The notes beneath the pieces were generated by a model that made no database searches, was not told the origin of the DNA, and worked only from the letters and a program-made list of their open reading frames with translations. Made by a program: the position numbers and the translations under genes. From assembly GCA_002315015.1 (NCBI GenBank), contig DCEX01000012.1:11236-75235 (forward strand): 64,000 nt of DNA, written 5' to 3'. Positions 56,298 through 64,000 of the stretch are shown piece after piece (positions within the stretch are counted from its first letter, which is position 1; the number at the start of each line of letters is the position of its first letter). The DNA comes from Faecalibacterium sp. UBA1819. GTDB taxonomy: Bacteria > Bacillota > Clostridia > Oscillospirales > Ruminococcaceae.

Positions 56298-57197
56298 ATG
56301 GCACAGGCGTTTTATCAAGCGGTATCCTCTTTACCTTGTGAGCTTGCATCGCTGCTTTCGAGGCTGCCTCCTCAGCAGGTGCAGGAGATTACCGAAATTC
56401 GGCTGCGCGCACTTGCTCCTGTTGTGCTGCATCAAGCGTGCGGACGAGCTTTTTTAAGCCGGGAAGGCAAATTGACCCAAACAGTTTGCGGTGCGTTTTG
56501 CATGACGCAAGCAGGAATGCAGGAGTGCTTTCATGCATTGTGCGGTTATTCGGTTCATAGTATGCAAGAGCAAATCAATCAGGGTTATGTGCCGGTAAAA
56601 GGCGGACACCGCGCCGGGGTTTGCGGCACAGTCCAGCGGCTTAGTGACGGAAGCTATGCGGTTCAGGAAATTGCATCAATCAATTTGCGTATTGCGCGTG
56701 ATGTCACTTGTGAAATTCCTCCCTGGCTTGCGCAGCCCCCGCGTGAAGGAATTTTGATTGCGGGTCAGCCGTCTTCGGGCAAAACAACATTGCTCCGAAG
56801 CTTAGTGCGTCAATGGGCGATGCAGTGCTGTGTCAGCGTGGTGGACGAGCGGCAGGAGCTGTTTCCGACAGTGCAAAACCGCCCGCTGGACTGCGACGTA
56901 TTTTCAGGGTATCCCAAGCATATCGGAATGCAGCATGCACTGCGTGCTTTTGCGCCTCATGTTTTGGTGTGTGATGAAATCGGTGGGCAAGAGGATGCCG
57001 AAGCGGTGTGCAGGGCAGTGAATGCCGGTGTGTGTGTCGTGGCAACCGTCCATGCCGATTGCTTAAAAGAGCTTTGTACACGCCCGACGGTTCGGATGCT
57101 GGTGCAGACAGGCGCATTCTCAAAAGCGGTTTTTTTAAAGGGCAGGGCTTCGCCCGGACAAGTGAGGCAAGTGTATGATTTGGATGCTGACGGCTAA
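56298..57197 (+). CDS. spoIIIAA: Stage III sporulation protein AA
   Basis: A 299-residue cytoplasmic ATPase of the secretion-ATPase superfamily that powers or assembles the SpoIIIA-SpoIIQ channel. The Walker A motif is GQPSSGKTT with K162; SVVDERQE follows. GAGGGAGGG sits before ATG 56298. It starts the eight-gene operon. CATATAGT at 56258-56265, just downstream of the deoB terminator, resembles a sigma-E -10, but I see no matching -35. Confidence 0.93.
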   Translation: MAQAFYQAVSSLPCELASLLSRLPPQQVQEITEIRLRALAPVVLHQACGRAFLSREGKLTQTVCGAFCMTQAGMQECFHALCGYSVHSMQEQINQGYVPVKGGHRAGVCGTVQRLSDGSYAVQEIASINLRIARDVTCEIPPWLAQPPREGILIAGQPSSGKTTLLRSLVRQWAMQCCVSVVDERQELFPTVQNRPLDCDVFSGYPKHIGMQHALRAFAPHVLVCDEIGGQEDAEAVCRAVNAGVCVVATVHADCLKELCTRPTVRMLVQTGAFSKAVFLKGRASPGQVRQVYDLDADG

Positions 57198-57678
57198 GGC
57201 GCTTGGGACAATGTGCCTTGTGATGCTGGGCGGCGGTGTGGGGGCGCTGCACAGCCGAAAACTGAAAGAAAAAGAAGAAATGCTGGGCAAGATGGCGGTG
57301 TTTTTGCAGACCCTCTGCGCTATGCTGGAACAAAGGCCCGACCAGACGGAAACCATGCTGGAACGTGCCGCGAATGTCTCCGGCATTTCCATGCCGCTCA
57401 GCGGCTGTGCGCCTTTGCCGGAACGTTTGAAAGTGCGCTTTTCACAAAAAAGCGGACAGGAGTCCAGTGTGCCGGCAATGGAGTGGAATTTGTTTTCACA
57501 ATCGGTGTTGGCACTGTGTACGGAAGATACCTTGAGCGTTTGCCGAAGGCTCGATTATGCAAGGCAGTGCTTGGAGCAAAGCCGGGAACAAGCGCGCGAA
57601 TGCGCCCGCACGCAAGGGCGGCTGTATCGCAGTATGGGAATTGCGGCGGGGGCGGCAGCGTCGCTCCTGTTGATGTAA
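57175..57678 (+). CDS. spoIIIAB: Stage III sporulation protein AB
   Basis: A 167-residue membrane protein with an N-terminal and a C-terminal membrane segment (LGTMCLVMLGGGVGAL and GIAAGAAASLLLM) and a cytoplasmic or intermembrane helical middle. It overlaps spoIIIAA by 23 nt. Role is structural in the mother-cell side of the channel. Confidence 0.88.
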   Translation: MIWMLTAKALGTMCLVMLGGGVGALHSRKLKEKEEMLGKMAVFLQTLCAMLEQRPDQTETMLERAANVSGISMPLSGCAPLPERLKVRFSQKSGQESSVPAMEWNLFSQSVLALCTEDTLSVCRRLDYARQCLEQSREQARECARTQGRLYRSMGIAAGAAASLLLM

Positions 57679-57696
57679 TCAAAAGGAGTCCGAACC

Positions 57697-57891
57697 ATGA
57701 ATATTGATTTTGTGTTTAAAATTGCCGCCATCGGAATTATTGTGGCGGTGCTGAATCAACTTTTAATTCGCTCAGGACGCGAGGAACAGGCGATGATGAC
57801 GACACTGGCCGGGTTAATCGTGGTGCTGATGATGATCATCGGGCAAATCAGCGTGTTGTTCGATACCATCAAAGAATTATTTTCGCTGTAA
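57697..57891 (+). CDS. spoIIIAC: Stage III sporulation protein AC
   Basis: A 64-residue protein with two membrane helices (FKIAAIGIIVAVLNQLLI and TLAGLIVVLMMIIGQI). AAAGGAG precedes the ATG. Length and place in the operon identify it. Confidence 0.93.
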   Translation: MNIDFVFKIAAIGIIVAVLNQLLIRSGREEQAMMTTLAGLIVVLMMIIGQISVLFDTIKELFSL

Positions 57892-57893
57892 CG

Positions 57894-58283
57894 ATGCAGG
57901 AAATGTTCAAAATTGCCGGGCTTGTGGTATGTGCAGCCGTTGTCGTTGACTTGCTCAAGCATTACAACTCCGGTTATGCCATTTTGGCGGCGCTGGCGTG
58001 CTGTATTGCCATTTTGGTGGGTACGGCACACGTTTTAATGCCCGTGATAGAGCAAGTACAGGTTTTTACCGAGCAAGCCGGCGGCGAAAATTTATTTTAT
58101 GTGCTGAAAACCATTGGAATTGCGGTGATTTCACAATGTATACAGGATTTATGCGCCCAAGCCGGACAACCTGCCTTAGCCGGCAGGGTCGATTTTGCCG
58201 GCCGGGTGCTGATGCTTGCGGCGGCCCTGCCGCTTCTGCGGCAGGCAGTGTCTCTGGTTGCCGGTATTTTAACACTCTCGTAA
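57894..58283 (+). CDS. spoIIIAD: Stage III sporulation protein AD
   Basis: A 129-residue protein with about four membrane segments, related to AC by its start. It begins 3 nt after spoIIIAC with little ribosome site, probably by coupling, and ends 3 nt before the GTG of spoIIIAE. Confidence 0.9.
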   Translation: MQEMFKIAGLVVCAAVVVDLLKHYNSGYAILAALACCIAILVGTAHVLMPVIEQVQVFTEQAGGENLFYVLKTIGIAVISQCIQDLCAQAGQPALAGRVDFAGRVLMLAAALPLLRQAVSLVAGILTLS

Positions 58284-58285
58284 AA

Positions 58286-59338
58286 GTGCTGGCAGGGCTT
58301 GTTTTCTTTTTTGCTTTCTCAATTTCGGCGTTTGCGCAGGAAGTAGAAATTCCGGCACAATGGCAGGATGTTTTGGATGAAGCGCCGATTTCCTCACAAG
58401 AGTTTCAGCAAACAAGCTTGAGCGATTGGCTGGAAATTCTGTTTGGCTCAATTTTAGAAAATGCGGTTCGTCCGTTTCAGCTCATGGCGAAACTCTGCGC
58501 CTTGATGATTGCAGCGGCGCTGGCAAGAGCTTTTTGTGGGCAGGAAAGCACCGAGGGAGCGCAAATCATAGATATGGTAACGGCACTTTCTGTGTTTGTG
58601 CTGTGTGCGGCCTCCTTATCCGGCTTGTTTGAAGTGCTGCAAGGAGCAATGAAAACGGTGCAGTCTTACCTTGCTTCTTTTATTCCTGTCTTTGCCTCTG
58701 TCCTGACGGCTTGCGGACAAGTGGGAAGCGCAGCCATTTACACCGGTTTGTTCTTCGGCGGCGTCAATTTGATTGTGGCCGTAGTGTGTGCGGCGGGCTT
58801 TCCGATTACGCAAGTCAGTATGGCGTTTTCTGCGATGGCTTGCATGTGCAGTCTTTTGGATTTTTCCCGCATGGCGCAGCTTGTGCTGAAAGCGTCCAAG
58901 TGGCTGTTGGCGCTGTGTGGCACGGCGTTTACGGCTCTGATGACGCTGCAAAGCGTATTTGCCCAAAGTGCGGACAATTTGGCGCTCAAAGCGGGAAAAT
59001 TTCTGCTGGGCAGTACCGTGCCAGTGGTGGGGCGTGCGGTGTCGGATGCGCTGGGCAGCGTAATTGCCGGAATGCAGGTGATGAAAGGCAGCATTGGATT
59101 TGTTTTGATTGCGGTGATTGCTGCGGCGTTTTTTCCGATTATTCTACAATGCCTGTTATATAAAATAGTATTTATGGCTTGTGAAATTGGCGCGGGAGCC
59201 TTAGGCACAGAAAAAAGCCGTAAGCTGATGACCTGTTTTTCGGAATGTACGGGGCTGTATGCGTCCATTGCTTGTTTTTTTTGTTTTGTCGTCGTTGCTT
59301 CAACGATTCTAATGGTTTTACTGGGGAGCGGGGGATGA
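58286..59338 (+). CDS. spoIIIAE: Stage III sporulation protein AE
   Basis: A 350-residue multi-pass membrane protein. From GTG 58286 it begins with a signal-peptide-like stretch (LAGLVFFFAFSISAFAQE) and then six or more membrane segments; FIPVFASVLTACGQVGSA and GRAVSDALGSVIAGMQVMKGSIG are conserved-looking. No ribosome site is seen before the GTG, so coupling with spoIIIAD is assumed. A longer frame open from 57998 is the alternate reading of spoIIIAD and not real. Confidence 0.85.
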   Translation: MLAGLVFFFAFSISAFAQEVEIPAQWQDVLDEAPISSQEFQQTSLSDWLEILFGSILENAVRPFQLMAKLCALMIAAALARAFCGQESTEGAQIIDMVTALSVFVLCAASLSGLFEVLQGAMKTVQSYLASFIPVFASVLTACGQVGSAAIYTGLFFGGVNLIVAVVCAAGFPITQVSMAFSAMACMCSLLDFSRMAQLVLKASKWLLALCGTAFTALMTLQSVFAQSADNLALKAGKFLLGSTVPVVGRAVSDALGSVIAGMQVMKGSIGFVLIAVIAAAFFPIILQCLLYKIVFMACEIGAGALGTEKSRKLMTCFSECTGLYASIACFFCFVVVASTILMVLLGSGG

Positions 59339-59814
59339 GAATGGAAGGGCTTTCGCAATGGCTGATTGGTGTATGTATGGCGTGTGCCGCTGCCGGGCTT
59401 TTGGAACGCCTTTGTGATACGCGGCAAAAAAAGTCCGTCATAAAACTGGTACTTACGCTATATATCTTAGTAAGCGTTTTTCCGTCGTCATGGCAAAAAG
59501 CCGATTGGCAGCTTTCGCGGCAGCCTTCCGAACTGCCGGAACCGACAGCGGCGTATGACCCATATGCAAGCGCTGCACAGCAGGCGGGGCGGCAGTTGAG
59601 TGAACAATATTCCGAAAAGTACAGCGTGCCGATAACCGTACACGTTGAGGTACAGCAAGACCGCGCGCTGGTGCAAAGCGTTGAGGTGACGGCTGGCGAA
59701 ACCTTTGACGAAATACGCCGGGAACTTTGGGCGGAGCTTGGCGAAGATGTGACGATTACACAAGTGCAAGGAGGAACGCAACATGAAACCAGCACAGCAA
59801 CAGCCGTGGGCTGA
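59335..59814 (+). CDS. spoIIIAF: Stage III sporulation protein AF
   Basis: A 159-residue protein with two N-terminal membrane helices (WLIGVCMACAAAGLLERL and LVLTLYILVSVFPSSW) and a soluble domain. ATG 59335 overlaps the spoIIIAE stop and has GGGGAG 6 nt before it; ATG 59341 is an alternative. It overlaps spoIIIAG by 32 nt. Confidence 0.87.
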   Translation: MRMEGLSQWLIGVCMACAAAGLLERLCDTRQKKSVIKLVLTLYILVSVFPSSWQKADWQLSRQPSELPEPTAAYDPYASAAQQAGRQLSEQYSEKYSVPITVHVEVQQDRALVQSVEVTAGETFDEIRRELWAELGEDVTITQVQGGTQHETSTATAVG

Positions 59815-60355
59815 CCGGCTCAAGGCGATGTTAGGAAAAAAGAACGCGCTGTTCGCTTTGGGAATTGCCGGCATTTTATTGCTTGGCGCGTCGGAGCTTT
59901 TGCCAAGCACAACGGACAGCGAGAAACCAGCGGCGCAGACAAGCGGAGAGCTTTCCGTAAGCAGCCAAGAGCAAGCGCTGGAACAAAGAGTGCAGGAAAT
60001 TGTCGGCACGGTAGAAGGCGCAGGAAAGGTAAAGGTTATGATTACTTTAGAGGATGCGGGGGAAACCATCTATGCACAGGATGAACAGCTTGACACCGAG
60101 CATCAGTATGATGAAAGCGGACAGGAGGTGCTGGCCCGCACCAACGGCCAAAGCAGCCATTTGTTTTTTGATTCCGGCAGTGACGAACAGCCATTGGTGG
60201 AAACCATGCGTCAGCCGACGGTGCAGGGCGTCGCCGTGATTTGTGAAGGGGGCGGCGACATTGCCGTAGAAAGCCGAATTACACAAGTGGTGGCCACCGT
60301 GCTGGGAATCCCTACAAGCCGTGTCTGCGTGGTGGCGATGCAATCGCAAAATTAA
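59783..60355 (+). CDS. spoIIIAG: Stage III sporulation protein AG
   Basis: A 190-residue channel ring protein with one membrane segment (about residues 21-38, NALFALGIAGILLLGASELL) and an intermembrane ring-building domain. AAGGAGG precedes the ATG. In B. subtilis SpoIIIAG forms a large ring in the intermembrane space. Confidence 0.9.
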   Translation: MKPAQQQPWADRLKAMLGKKNALFALGIAGILLLGASELLPSTTDSEKPAAQTSGELSVSSQEQALEQRVQEIVGTVEGAGKVKVMITLEDAGETIYAQDEQLDTEHQYDESGQEVLARTNGQSSHLFFDSGSDEQPLVETMRQPTVQGVAVICEGGGDIAVESRITQVVATVLGIPTSRVCVVAMQSQN

Positions 60356-60384
60356 TTCATTGATTTTGATAGGAGGAACCATCC

Positions 60385-60972
60385 ATGAAAAGTGCAAAAA
60401 GCAAAAGACAGCTCACCCTCGTAACCTTGGCGGCAGCTTTGGGCGTCGCGGTGTATCTCAATTGGGAGTATGCCAAAAATGACAGCCCCTATGCCATGCA
60501 CGAAGCCGCCGCCGCAAACGCCGTGGTAGAAACACAAGAAGAACAGCCGGTGCTGGAAGCCCTGCCCGACAAAAATTATGGCGATGCACAGCTCGTCAGT
60601 GCCGGAGCGGAAAGCACGGATGCCTATTTTGAACAGGCGCGTTTGAGCCGCACGAAAACCAGAGATGAAGCCCTCGATAAAATGCAGTCTACTTTGAAAA
60701 ACACCCAGCTGACCGAGGAGGAGAAAAAGACCATTACCGAGAATTTAACGGCAGTCATCGAGGGAATTACGCTGGAAAGCGATATTGAAAATTTGATTAA
60801 GGCAAAAGGCTTTGCCGACTGCGTGGCCTTCTTAGAGGAGGGCAGCGCCAATATTGCGGTAAAAACCGGCAGCGAGGGCTTAACAAAAGCCGAAGTGACT
60901 CAAATTCGAGATATTGTTGTGAATAAGGGCGGCGTACAGGCCCAGAATATCAGCATTGTGGAGGTAAAATAA
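60385..60972 (+). CDS. spoIIIAH: Stage III sporulation protein AH
   Basis: A 195-residue protein with one N-terminal membrane segment (LTLVTLAAALGVAVYLNWEY) and a C-terminal ring domain that binds SpoIIQ across the intermembrane space; EVTQIRDIVVNKGG is in the conserved YscJ/FliF-like part. AGGAGGAACC precedes the ATG. Last gene of the operon. Confidence 0.93.
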   Translation: MKSAKSKRQLTLVTLAAALGVAVYLNWEYAKNDSPYAMHEAAAANAVVETQEEQPVLEALPDKNYGDAQLVSAGAESTDAYFEQARLSRTKTRDEALDKMQSTLKNTQLTEEEKKTITENLTAVIEGITLESDIENLIKAKGFADCVAFLEEGSANIAVKTGSEGLTKAEVTQIRDIVVNKGGVQAQNISIVEVK

Positions 60973-61027
60973 ATGGCCGGGGCAGAGGCACCGAGCAAGA
61001 AGTAACTTTATAAATATGCACAGGGTA

Positions 61028-61056
61028 TTGTAGAAACAGGCAGAGTGTGTTACAAT
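61028..61056 (+). promoter_or_regulatory. Promoter of the Asp23 gene
   Basis: -35 TTGTAG (61028-61033), 17-nt spacer, -10 TACAAT (61051-61056), 52 nt before the start. Confidence 0.5.
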
Positions 61057-61108
61057 ATGACTAAATCAGGCTCGGGCAGTTTGCCTGGAGCAGGGAGGTC
61101 TTTCGATT

Positions 61109-61492
61109 ATGGATGTGGCAAATACCAACAGCATCGGCGGAAGCTTGCAGATTTCTACGGATGTCATCGCGAAGGTTGCAGGCATGGCAACCCTTGAGGT
61201 GGACGGCGTGTGCGAGCTCAGCGCAGGCACGCTGGGTGTGAAAGGCTTATTTTCCAAAATGGGTCTTACCGCTTTAAAAAAGCCGATTGAAGTGACGCTT
61301 TCTGAAGATGTGGCGGAAATTACCGTCAATGTGAAGGTGCAGTATGCAAGCAAGATTCCTGCACTTTCTGAAAAAGTACAGGAAAATGTAAAAAGTGCCG
61401 TCCAGAACATGACCGGCATTACGGTGTCAAAGGTCAATGTAATGGTTACGGGGGTTGCTTCGCCGCAAGCACAGCACAGCGAAGAAGAGTAA
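61109..61492 (+). CDS. Asp23/Gls24 family envelope stress protein
   Basis: A 127-residue DUF322 protein: GSLQISTDVIAKVAGMATLEVDGV followed (in pieces) by TVNVKVQYASKIPALSEKVQENV. In Firmicutes it sits near nusB and is linked to envelope homeostasis. GGGAGGT precedes the ATG. Confidence 0.92.
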   Translation: MDVANTNSIGGSLQISTDVIAKVAGMATLEVDGVCELSAGTLGVKGLFSKMGLTALKKPIEVTLSEDVAEITVNVKVQYASKIPALSEKVQENVKSAVQNMTGITVSKVNVMVTGVASPQAQHSEEE

Positions 61493-61553
61493 GAAAGAGA
61501 AAGTCAGCCCTCTTGCAAATGTGCAGGGGGGCTTTATTTTACGGGGATGTAGC

Positions 61554-61982
61554 ATGAATATAACAAGAAGAACCGCGCGTGAAAACGCCTTTATCGCAGC
61601 CTTTGAAGTGGAGTTTCGTCCAGATGAGCTCGCGGAGATTATCGCTTACTCGAGAGAGTGCGGCGAATATGCCGTGGACGCTTACGGCGAAGCTTTGCTG
61701 TGCAATATGACGGCGCATTTGCCGGAAATTGACGCGATGATTGAAGCGCGCTTGAAGGATTGGACGCTTGCGCGTCTGCCCAAAGTGAATTTAACCGTTC
61801 TGCGTTTGGCCGTGGCAGAAATGCGCTTTAATGCAGAAGGGCAGGATATGGACAGCGTCGTCATCAACGAAGCGGTCGAGCTGGCGAAAAAGTATGGCGG
61901 TGATAACGATTACCAGTTTATCAACGGCGTGCTGGGTGCGCTGGCGCGCAGCGACCGCAAAGAGGCGTCTGAAACATGCTGA
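61554..61982 (+). CDS. nusB: Transcription antitermination protein NusB
   Basis: A 142-residue all-helical protein that binds boxA RNA with ribosomal protein S10 in rRNA antitermination. ITRRTARENAFIAAFEVEF, KVNLTVLRLAVAEM and INEAVELAKKYGGDNDYQFINGVLG, in parts, are family signatures. ATG 61554 is where the family starts; the frame from 61455 is the alternative reading of the previous gene. Overlaps the next gene by 7 nt. Confidence 0.95.
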   Translation: MNITRRTARENAFIAAFEVEFRPDELAEIIAYSRECGEYAVDAYGEALLCNMTAHLPEIDAMIEARLKDWTLARLPKVNLTVLRLAVAEMRFNAEGQDMDSVVINEAVELAKKYGGDNDYQFINGVLGALARSDRKEASETC

Positions 61983-62917
61983 CGCTGGGCGTTGACACCA
62001 GCAACTATGCAACCTCTTTGGCGGTGGTCTGCACCGATACGAAAGAGGTTGTTTGTGATAGTAAACGCTTTTTGCCTGTGAAAGAGGGCCAGCGCGGCTT
62101 GCGGCAAAGCGATGCCGTGTTTCATCATACCGCTGCTTTGCCCGAGATGCTCGAGGAGCTGAACGCGCGTGTTCCGCTGGAACGCATCGGCGCGGTGGGC
62201 GTATCAGTGAAGCCGCGGCCTGTGGACGGCTCTTATATGCCGTGCTTTTTGGTGGGCAAAGCTTGTGCGCAGGCCGTTGCATTGGCGCGCGGAACCACTC
62301 CTGTTTTTACCACACATCAGCAGGGACATGTAGCTGCGGCGCTCTATGCGGCAAACGAACCTTCTCTTTGGAAGAAAGAAAGCATTGTATTTCACATTTC
62401 CGGCGGTACAACGGAAATGCTTTTGTGCCGTGGATATGAGGTACTCAGTGTATTGGGCGGCTCGGAGGATTTGTATGCGGGTCAGGCAGTAGACCGTGTG
62501 GGGGTTCGCCTTGGGTTTCCGTTTCCGGCGGGGCAGTATGTGTCCGAGCTGGCGCAGAAATGGGGGGAACCCGTTCGGCCAAAGGTGAGCGTTCGCGGCA
62601 TGAATTGCAGTTTGTCGGGGCTTGAAAACCAATGCGACGCCTTGATGAAAAAGGAAGCTCCTGCCGAGCAGGTCGCCCACTACTGCCTTTCTTACATTGC
62701 GCAGACGGTTCTGAAAATGATTCAAAACGCCAGAGAGGCTTATCCCGGCCTGCCGGTGGTGTGTGCGGGCGGCGTTATGAGCAGCGATGTCATTCGCGGC
62801 CAAGTAAGCGCACGGGCAAAGGATGTTTTTTTTGTGCCGGGTAAATTCTCCAGCGATAATGCAATCGGCGCGGCGTTGATTGCCGCAAACGAGGTGGGGC
62901 AGTGGAACAAGCAATAA
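61976..62917 (+). CDS. TsaD/Kae1-like (M22) protein
   Basis: A 313-residue ASKHA-fold protein of the Kae1/TsaD family. The N-terminus LTLGVDTSNY is an ATP phosphate-like loop, and H114-QQG-H118 corresponds to the metal-binding HMEGH of TsaD. Later motifs are FHISGGTTEML and VCAGGVMSS. It is shorter than typical TsaD (about 340) and diverged from it, so it may be a paralog rather than the t6A synthase subunit. Overlaps nusB and xseA by a few nt, so it is part of one operon. Confidence 0.8.
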   Translation: MLTLGVDTSNYATSLAVVCTDTKEVVCDSKRFLPVKEGQRGLRQSDAVFHHTAALPEMLEELNARVPLERIGAVGVSVKPRPVDGSYMPCFLVGKACAQAVALARGTTPVFTTHQQGHVAAALYAANEPSLWKKESIVFHISGGTTEMLLCRGYEVLSVLGGSEDLYAGQAVDRVGVRLGFPFPAGQYVSELAQKWGEPVRPKVSVRGMNCSLSGLENQCDALMKKEAPAEQVAHYCLSYIAQTVLKMIQNAREAYPGLPVVCAGGVMSSDVIRGQVSARAKDVFFVPGKFSSDNAIGAALIAANEVGQWNKQ

Positions 62918-64000
62918 CCGTTTCGCAGTTGAATCGCTATGCGAAGGATTTGCTGGAAGACGATCTTTTTTTGCAGAATTTGTCCGTAACCGGAGAAATT
63001 TCTAATTTTACGAACCACTTTAAAACGGGACACTTGTACTTTTCTCTAAAGGACGAGACGGGAAGTGTCAAAGCGGTTATGTTTCGCAGTGACGCGCAAA
63101 GACTTTCCTTTTTTCCCGAAAACGGAATGCGCGTGATGGTGAGCTGCCGCGTTTCTCTTTATGAGCGTGACGGCGCTTTTCAAATTTATGTGCGGCGTAT
63201 GCTGCCGGACGGACGCGGGGCAATGCAGCTTGCGTTTGAGCAGCTGAAAAAGAAACTGGCCGAGCAGGGCTTGTTTGATGCAGCGCATAAAAAGCCCTTG
63301 CCGAAAATGCCGCGAGTCGTCGGATTGGTGACATCGAAAACGGGTGCGGCAATTCAAGATATTTTTAATGTGGCACGCCGCCGTTGTCCGACGGCATCCT
63401 TTTTGCTTTGTCCGGCCAATGTGCAGGGCGCACAGGCGGCACAGCAGGTGGCGAAGGCCATTCAAACGCTGGATGCAAGCGGCGAGTGCGATGTCATTAT
63501 TGTTGCGCGCGGCGGCGGTTCCAGCGAGGATTTATGGGAATTTAATAATGAAATGCTTGCCCGCACTGCTTACGCCTGCCGCACACCGTTGATTTCGGCA
63601 GTAGGACATGAGATTGACTTTACCATTTTGGATTTTGTGGCGGACTGCCGTGCGCCCACTCCGAGTGCGGCGGCGGAAATTGCCTTGCCGGATATGCAAG
63701 AGCGCTTGGCGGCAGTGCATCAAACAGGCGCGGCCATCCAGCGCTTGATGATGCAAAAACTCTCGTACGCAAGCGCGCGGCTGGAAAAAGGACAGGCAAG
63801 CACTTCGATGCAAATTGTGAAGGCAAAGCTCTCTCAAAAGGAGGCGCTCTGCCGGCGGCTGTGCACCAAAGCGCAGGATGTTATGCATCGCAAGACGGAA
63901 GAGGCCCAGGTGCGGTTGGCACATGCGGCACAGGTGGCCGAAACGTTAAACCCGTACGGTGTGCTGGCGCGTGGCTATGCTGTTGTCAAACGCGGGAATA
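62902..64000 (+). CDS. xseA: Exodeoxyribonuclease VII large subunit, partial
   Basis: The first 366 codons, cut by the window edge. From GTG 62902 (GAGGTGGGG site) it begins VEQAITVSQLNRYAKDLL; an OB-fold follows (VTGEISNFTNHFKTGHLYF), then the catalytic part with VTSKTGAAIQDI, RGGGSSEDLWEFN and SAVGHEIDFTI, and the start of the coiled-coil and final RGYAVV region. With XseB it degrades single-stranded DNA. It overlaps the TsaD-like gene by 16 nt. Confidence 0.95.
   Translation, partial: MEQAITVSQLNRYAKDLLEDDLFLQNLSVTGEISNFTNHFKTGHLYFSLKDETGSVKAVMFRSDAQRLSFFPENGMRVMVSCRVSLYERDGAFQIYVRRMLPDGRGAMQLAFEQLKKKLAEQGLFDAAHKKPLPKMPRVVGLVTSKTGAAIQDIFNVARRRCPTASFLLCPANVQGAQAAQQVAKAIQTLDASGECDVIIVARGGGSSEDLWEFNNEMLARTAYACRTPLISAVGHEIDFTILDFVADCRAPTPSAAAEIALPDMQERLAAVHQTGAAIQRLMMQKLSYASARLEKGQASTSMQIVKAKLSQKEALCRRLCTKAQDVMHRKTEEAQVRLAHAAQVAETLNPYGVLARGYAVVKRGN

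Noticed and set aside
1..64000. CRISPR array, prophage, insertion sequence or defence island
   Set aside because: I saw no spaced direct repeats, transposase, integrase or phage-like genes.

Overview
The window looks like a chromosomal segment of a spore-forming, low-to-mid GC member of the Clostridia (Oscillospiraceae/Ruminococcaceae type). This rests on gene content: spoIIGA-sigE-sigG, a complete spoIIIAA-AH operon, DUF951 and DUF4364 proteins, a lysine riboswitch, the short type of ArgC, and an Asp23-nusB-xseA cluster. I see no rRNA, tRNA, CRISPR array, insertion sequence, integrase or phage gene. The region is housekeeping and metabolic, and I found no candidate for a wholly new system. 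What stands out is regulatory: several well-formed promoters with dyad symmetric sites on top of them, plus three broken or frameshifted genes.

Layout. 0.1-1.8 kb: DUF4364 regulator-like protein and an S1-domain RNA-binding protein on the minus strand. 1.8-7 kb: DUF951-prfA-Sua5-coaE-lytic transglycosylase-M18 aminopeptidase. 7-8.3 kb: yaaA and bcp (minus). 8.4-15.5 kb: a lysine-riboswitch-controlled lysine/diaminopimelate operon (lysA-dapF-dapA-dapB-dapH-deacetylase-aminotransferase), i.e. the N-acetyl branch without aspartokinase or asd. 15.6-18 kb: TspO-like protein, a decayed 2'-5' RNA ligase-like gene, an RluA-type pseudouridine synthase. 18-28.8 kb: carbohydrate locus with a LacI regulator, a divergent binding-protein-dependent sugar transporter and GH31 glycosidase, then ROK kinase and GntR regulator facing a frameshifted mannose-6-phosphate isomerase. 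29-30.3 kb: a frameshifted GltD-type oxidoreductase. 30.4-38.4 kb: a full arginine operon argGHCJBDF behind ArgR-like boxes. 38.4-43.1 kb: GH3 glycosidase (minus), phospho-sugar mutase and a small membrane protein. 43.2-48 kb: uvrB-uvrA (minus). 48.2-50 kb: a second RluA-type synthase and an acyl-ACP thioesterase. 50.1-52.6 kb: spoIIGA-sigE-sigG. 52.7-56.2 kb: luxS and pyk (minus), deoB. 56.3-61 kb: spoIIIAA-AH. 61-64 kb: Asp23 protein, nusB, a TsaD/Kae1-like protein and xseA, which runs off the right edge.

How it fits together. The lysine and arginine operons make cell-wall diaminopimelate, lysine and arginine under lysine-RNA and ArgR-like control. The carbohydrate genes import and cleave alpha-linked sugars and channel hexoses to phosphorylated intermediates. 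The sporulation block encodes the sigma-E processing protease with its substrate, the forespore sigma-G, and the channel that connects mother cell and forespore. All functional calls come from reading sequence and remembered family features; no database search was run.
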